Shown here one piece after another: positions 36,858 through 38,598 of a stretch of DNA of 38,598 nt (positions are counted from its first letter, which is position 1; each line of letters starts with the position of its first letter). The notes under the pieces are model-generated. The model saw only the letters and a program-made list of their open reading frames with translations, did not search any database and was not told the origin of the DNA. A program made the position numbers and the translations under genes. This DNA comes from Nitrospira sp. CG24E. Its GTDB lineage: Bacteria > Nitrospirota > Nitrospiria > Nitrospirales > Nitrospiraceae. Where the stretch lies: the NCBI GenBank assembly GCA_002869895.2, contig NEWP02000021.1, forward strand, positions 248,783-287,380. Reading direction: 5' to 3'.

Positions 36858-37297
36858 CCGTGCTCCTTCAATTTGGCATCCAGGCGGCGTTGGACATCAT
36901 GCTTGACATCGTCAGAAGGGTCGGTTGAGGCCCAACCGAAGAGGCGAGAGCCGCCTCGAAATACCCACTGTTGCCGCTCTTCTACAAAGCTGATTTTTGT
37001 GACGTCGTCGAGTGGTTTTACGATGAGAGTAATGCGGGACCGGTCTTTGCTATCTCCCAAGTCTCGTTGAAGGACGCCAAAGGTCCGTCCCGGCATTGGA
37101 ATCTCCAACCAGCCGGTGACGATCATGCCGGAATTCTTATCTTTCGTGTCGATCGCGCGATCCTTCACCGATCCGAGTGCGGCCTCCCAGGCGTGCTCAT
37201 AGCTACAGACGGCAAATCGTTGTTGCATGCCGCTCAGAGAGGCGCAGGCAGTCAGGAGTAGGATTGTCAGAAAAAGACCAATGTAGCGAAGATACAT
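36842..37297 (-). CDS. Small lipoprotein of unknown function
   Basis: The 151-residue product has a clear lipoprotein signal peptide with lipobox LTAC (Cys18). The mature part has alternating strands (SGMIVTGWLEIP, SRITLIVKPLDDVTKISFVEERQQWVF) and a C-terminal helix (VKHDVQRRLDAKLKEHGC). It resembles small beta-rich outer-membrane lipoproteins, but I do not recognise the family. Its 3' end overlaps the FMN-binding gene by 16 bases, implying translational coupling. It lies 65 bases downstream of the porin gene, separated from it by a palindrome. Confidence 0.75.
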   Translation of the reverse strand: MYLRYIGLFLTILLLTACASLSGMQQRFAVCSYEHAWEAALGSVKDRAIDTKDKNSGMIVTGWLEIPMPGRTFGVLQRDLGDSKDRSRITLIVKPLDDVTKISFVEERQQWVFRGGSRLFGWASTDPSDDVKHDVQRRLDAKLKEHGCSPV

Positions 37298-37317
37298 TCG
37301 TAATAGTCCTGTTGTGC

Positions 37318-37353
37318 CTCAGGTGCGTCCCGCTATGGCAGGACGCACCTGAG
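37318..37353. terminator. Perfect 13-bp palindrome after the porin gene
   Basis: CTCAGGTGCGTCC (37318-37330) and GGACGCACCTGAG (37341-37353) form a perfect stem with a 10-base loop, directly downstream of the porin stop. No T-tract follows on either strand, so it may be an mRNA 3' stabiliser or attenuator within the operon rather than a full terminator. Confidence 0.5.
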
Positions 37354-37362
37354 ACAGGTCAA

Positions 37363-38598
37363 CTAAAAGTACGTCGCGGCTTGAATCAAGAACCCGTTTC
37401 CGTTTAACGGGTTGTTTGCGCCAGCCAGATCTCCTCCATTCACCAGACCTTGGGCATTCTTTTGGGTGTTGAACTGCCAGTCGAATTTGAACACGGTGTC
37501 TTCGATCGGCCGGAAGTTCACCCCGAGCGTCAGTCGCTCCAGCTCCCGTCTGTTCCCTAGAGTATTGGCCTTCGTACGATCGTCGGTGTCGGTGTCCACT
37601 TGCTCCCAGCGCACGACCGCAGTGAAGGTCGAGGCATCTGTAAAGTGGCTCGGCGCCCATTTCTTCAGAAGTTCCGGCATGAAGTGATAGTTCCCCTGAA
37701 TGTAGTAGCCTTGCATGCCTGCTGGCCCGATGGGGTTACCGGTCACTCCGGTCGCATCATTGTTAGTGATTCTGGACCAGGCGGACTCTCCAATAATTTC
37801 GAATGGGCCTCGCTGGAGGGTCCAGTCCAGTGCAAATATGCTGATACGCCCGGTTCCGACTGCCCCCGCTGAGGGTTTGTACGTGCCATGATAACCGGAC
37901 CCTGCGACTTCGATGCCCAGGATCGGGCTGAAGGCGACGCGTCCGACAACGGCCTTGTTATCGTCACGGTCACGGGAGACGCTGCCTCGAGCGCTTCGCA
38001 CTCCCGCATCAGTGATTGCGCCTGCAGTTTGGTTCATGCCGTTGACTGCGTAGACTTCATAGTCCAGTTTGGACTGAGAGGAAGGATAGAGGCTGCCGTA
38101 GATGCCGGCGCCCGCTTCGAACCAGGTGCTGGGTATGATGATTCTGGAGACCATCGGGCGATCCACAAGGTCGTTCAAGGGCGAGTCGTGCAGCAAGTTA
38201 AACTTGCCGACCGGCATCAGAAGGAGACCAGCGCGGGCGTTGATGGTCTCGTTGACCAGATAGTCTATTTGTGCGAACTCGACATTAATCGAGCCATCAC
38301 CAGTTTGAGGAGCATTGGTTCCCCCGCGTTCAAACTCGATTTCCGTTGCGAACTTGATATGGTCGGTGATGTCCGCATAGATGAAGGGCACCAGCCGTTG
38401 TTGACCGAATGAGTGTCGACTTGGATTGTCCAGATTTTGGCGAGAGAGATTGTTGTACATGACGTCGGCATAGCCACCGACGATGGCTTTCGGCGCACTC
38501 AAAAACGGTTTGGCGTAGATCAGTTTCCCCGATCCAGTAGAGCCGAATCCCAATGGGAATTTCTCTTCGCCGTGCCGTTCTACCCTGATATCAGTGAT
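37363..38598 (-). CDS. OprO/OprP-like outer-membrane porin, 5' end outside the window
   Basis: The visible part (about 410 residues) is a beta-barrel. It shows alternating amphipathic strands, many aromatic belts, short turns and longer loops, and ends in a C-terminal aromatic (AATYF) for BAM recognition. Segments such as VPFIYADITDHIKFATEIEFERG, a plug-like FNLLHDSPLNDLVDRP and FEIIGESAWSRI are typical of the phosphate-selective porin O/P group or related porins. The frame is open through 38598, so the signal peptide lies beyond the window. The transported solute cannot be told. It is the first visible gene of a minus-strand set leading to the lipoprotein and FMN-binding genes. Confidence 0.75.
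   Translation of the reverse strand: MTDIRVERHGEEKFPLGFGSTGSGKLIYAKPFLSAPKAIVGGYADVMYNNLSRQNLDNPSRHSFGQQRLVPFIYADITDHIKFATEIEFERGGTNAPQTGDGSINVEFAQIDYLVNETINARAGLLLMPVGKFNLLHDSPLNDLVDRPMVSRIIIPSTWFEAGAGIYGSLYPSSQSKLDYEVYAVNGMNQTAGAITDAGVRSARGSVSRDRDDNKAVVGRVAFSPILGIEVAGSGYHGTYKPSAGAVGTGRISIFALDWTLQRGPFEIIGESAWSRITNNDATGVTGNPIGPAGMQGYYIQGNYHFMPELLKKWAPSHFTDASTFTAVVRWEQVDTDTDDRTKANTLGNRRELERLTLGVNFRPIEDTVFKFDWQFNTQKNAQGLVNGGDLAGANNPLNGNGFLIQAATYF

Overview
The window is a gene-dense chromosomal segment of a free-living Gram-negative bacterium. It carries lipoprotein signal peptides, a porin, a MreB/RodA elongasome and moderately high GC. Gene content and order suggest a Nitrospira-like member of the Nitrospirota: dnaG-rpoD; ilvBNC-psd-pssA-leuA; mreBCD-mrdA-rodA-rng; and spacers filled with short TTTCACG-type and 'cggaactagaa'-type repeats. 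This assignment is inference from content, not from a database search. Nothing looks recently transferred, and there is no phage, complete insertion sequence, CRISPR array or defence island.

Layout. 1-4561 (+): a histidine cluster hisH, an unknown lipoprotein gene, hisA, hisF and fused hisIE, followed by a HIT hydrolase and a damaged-looking secG. 4757-6166 (-): ilvE and a PilZ protein. 6435-10257 (+): dnaG, rpoD and a CAT-anticodon tRNA. 10318-13475: a zinc-ribbon coiled-coil protein facing RNase HIII, an M48 lipoprotein protease, and the RNase P RNA gene, whose 3' end overlaps an antisense thioredoxin-fold gene. 13741-22160 (+): ilvB, ilvN, ilvC, psd, pssA, a T-box leader, leuA, a cupin and leuB. 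22179-30189 (+): an NHL propeller protein, a junction joining the first 45 codons of asd to the last 181 codons of mreB, then mreC, mreD, mrdA, rodA and rng. 30217-34529 (+): dprA, topA and a bacterioferritin subunit. 34660-38598 (-): an HD-GYP protein, a 4-TM histidine-rich membrane protein, an FMN-binding exported protein, a lipoprotein and a porin cut by the window edge.

How it works together. Branched-chain amino-acid synthesis is unusually complete: ilvBNC, ilvE, leuA and leuB are all here. leuA lies behind a T-box riboswitch that should sense uncharged tRNA-Leu, so read-through from ilvBNC-psd-pssA would also be gated there. Cell-shape genes sit next to RNase G, DprA and topoisomerase I, a typical housekeeping string. 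The last four minus-strand genes look like an envelope redox or transport module.

The points most worth a second look are the asd::mreB junction; the T-box; a ~130-bp dispersed repeat present in inverted orientation at 1-142 and 18887-19014; a bacterioferritin that keeps its heme Met but has lost ferroxidase ligands; a secG without its first membrane helix; and the rnpB/thioredoxin antisense overlap. I found no convincing new defence or mobile system.
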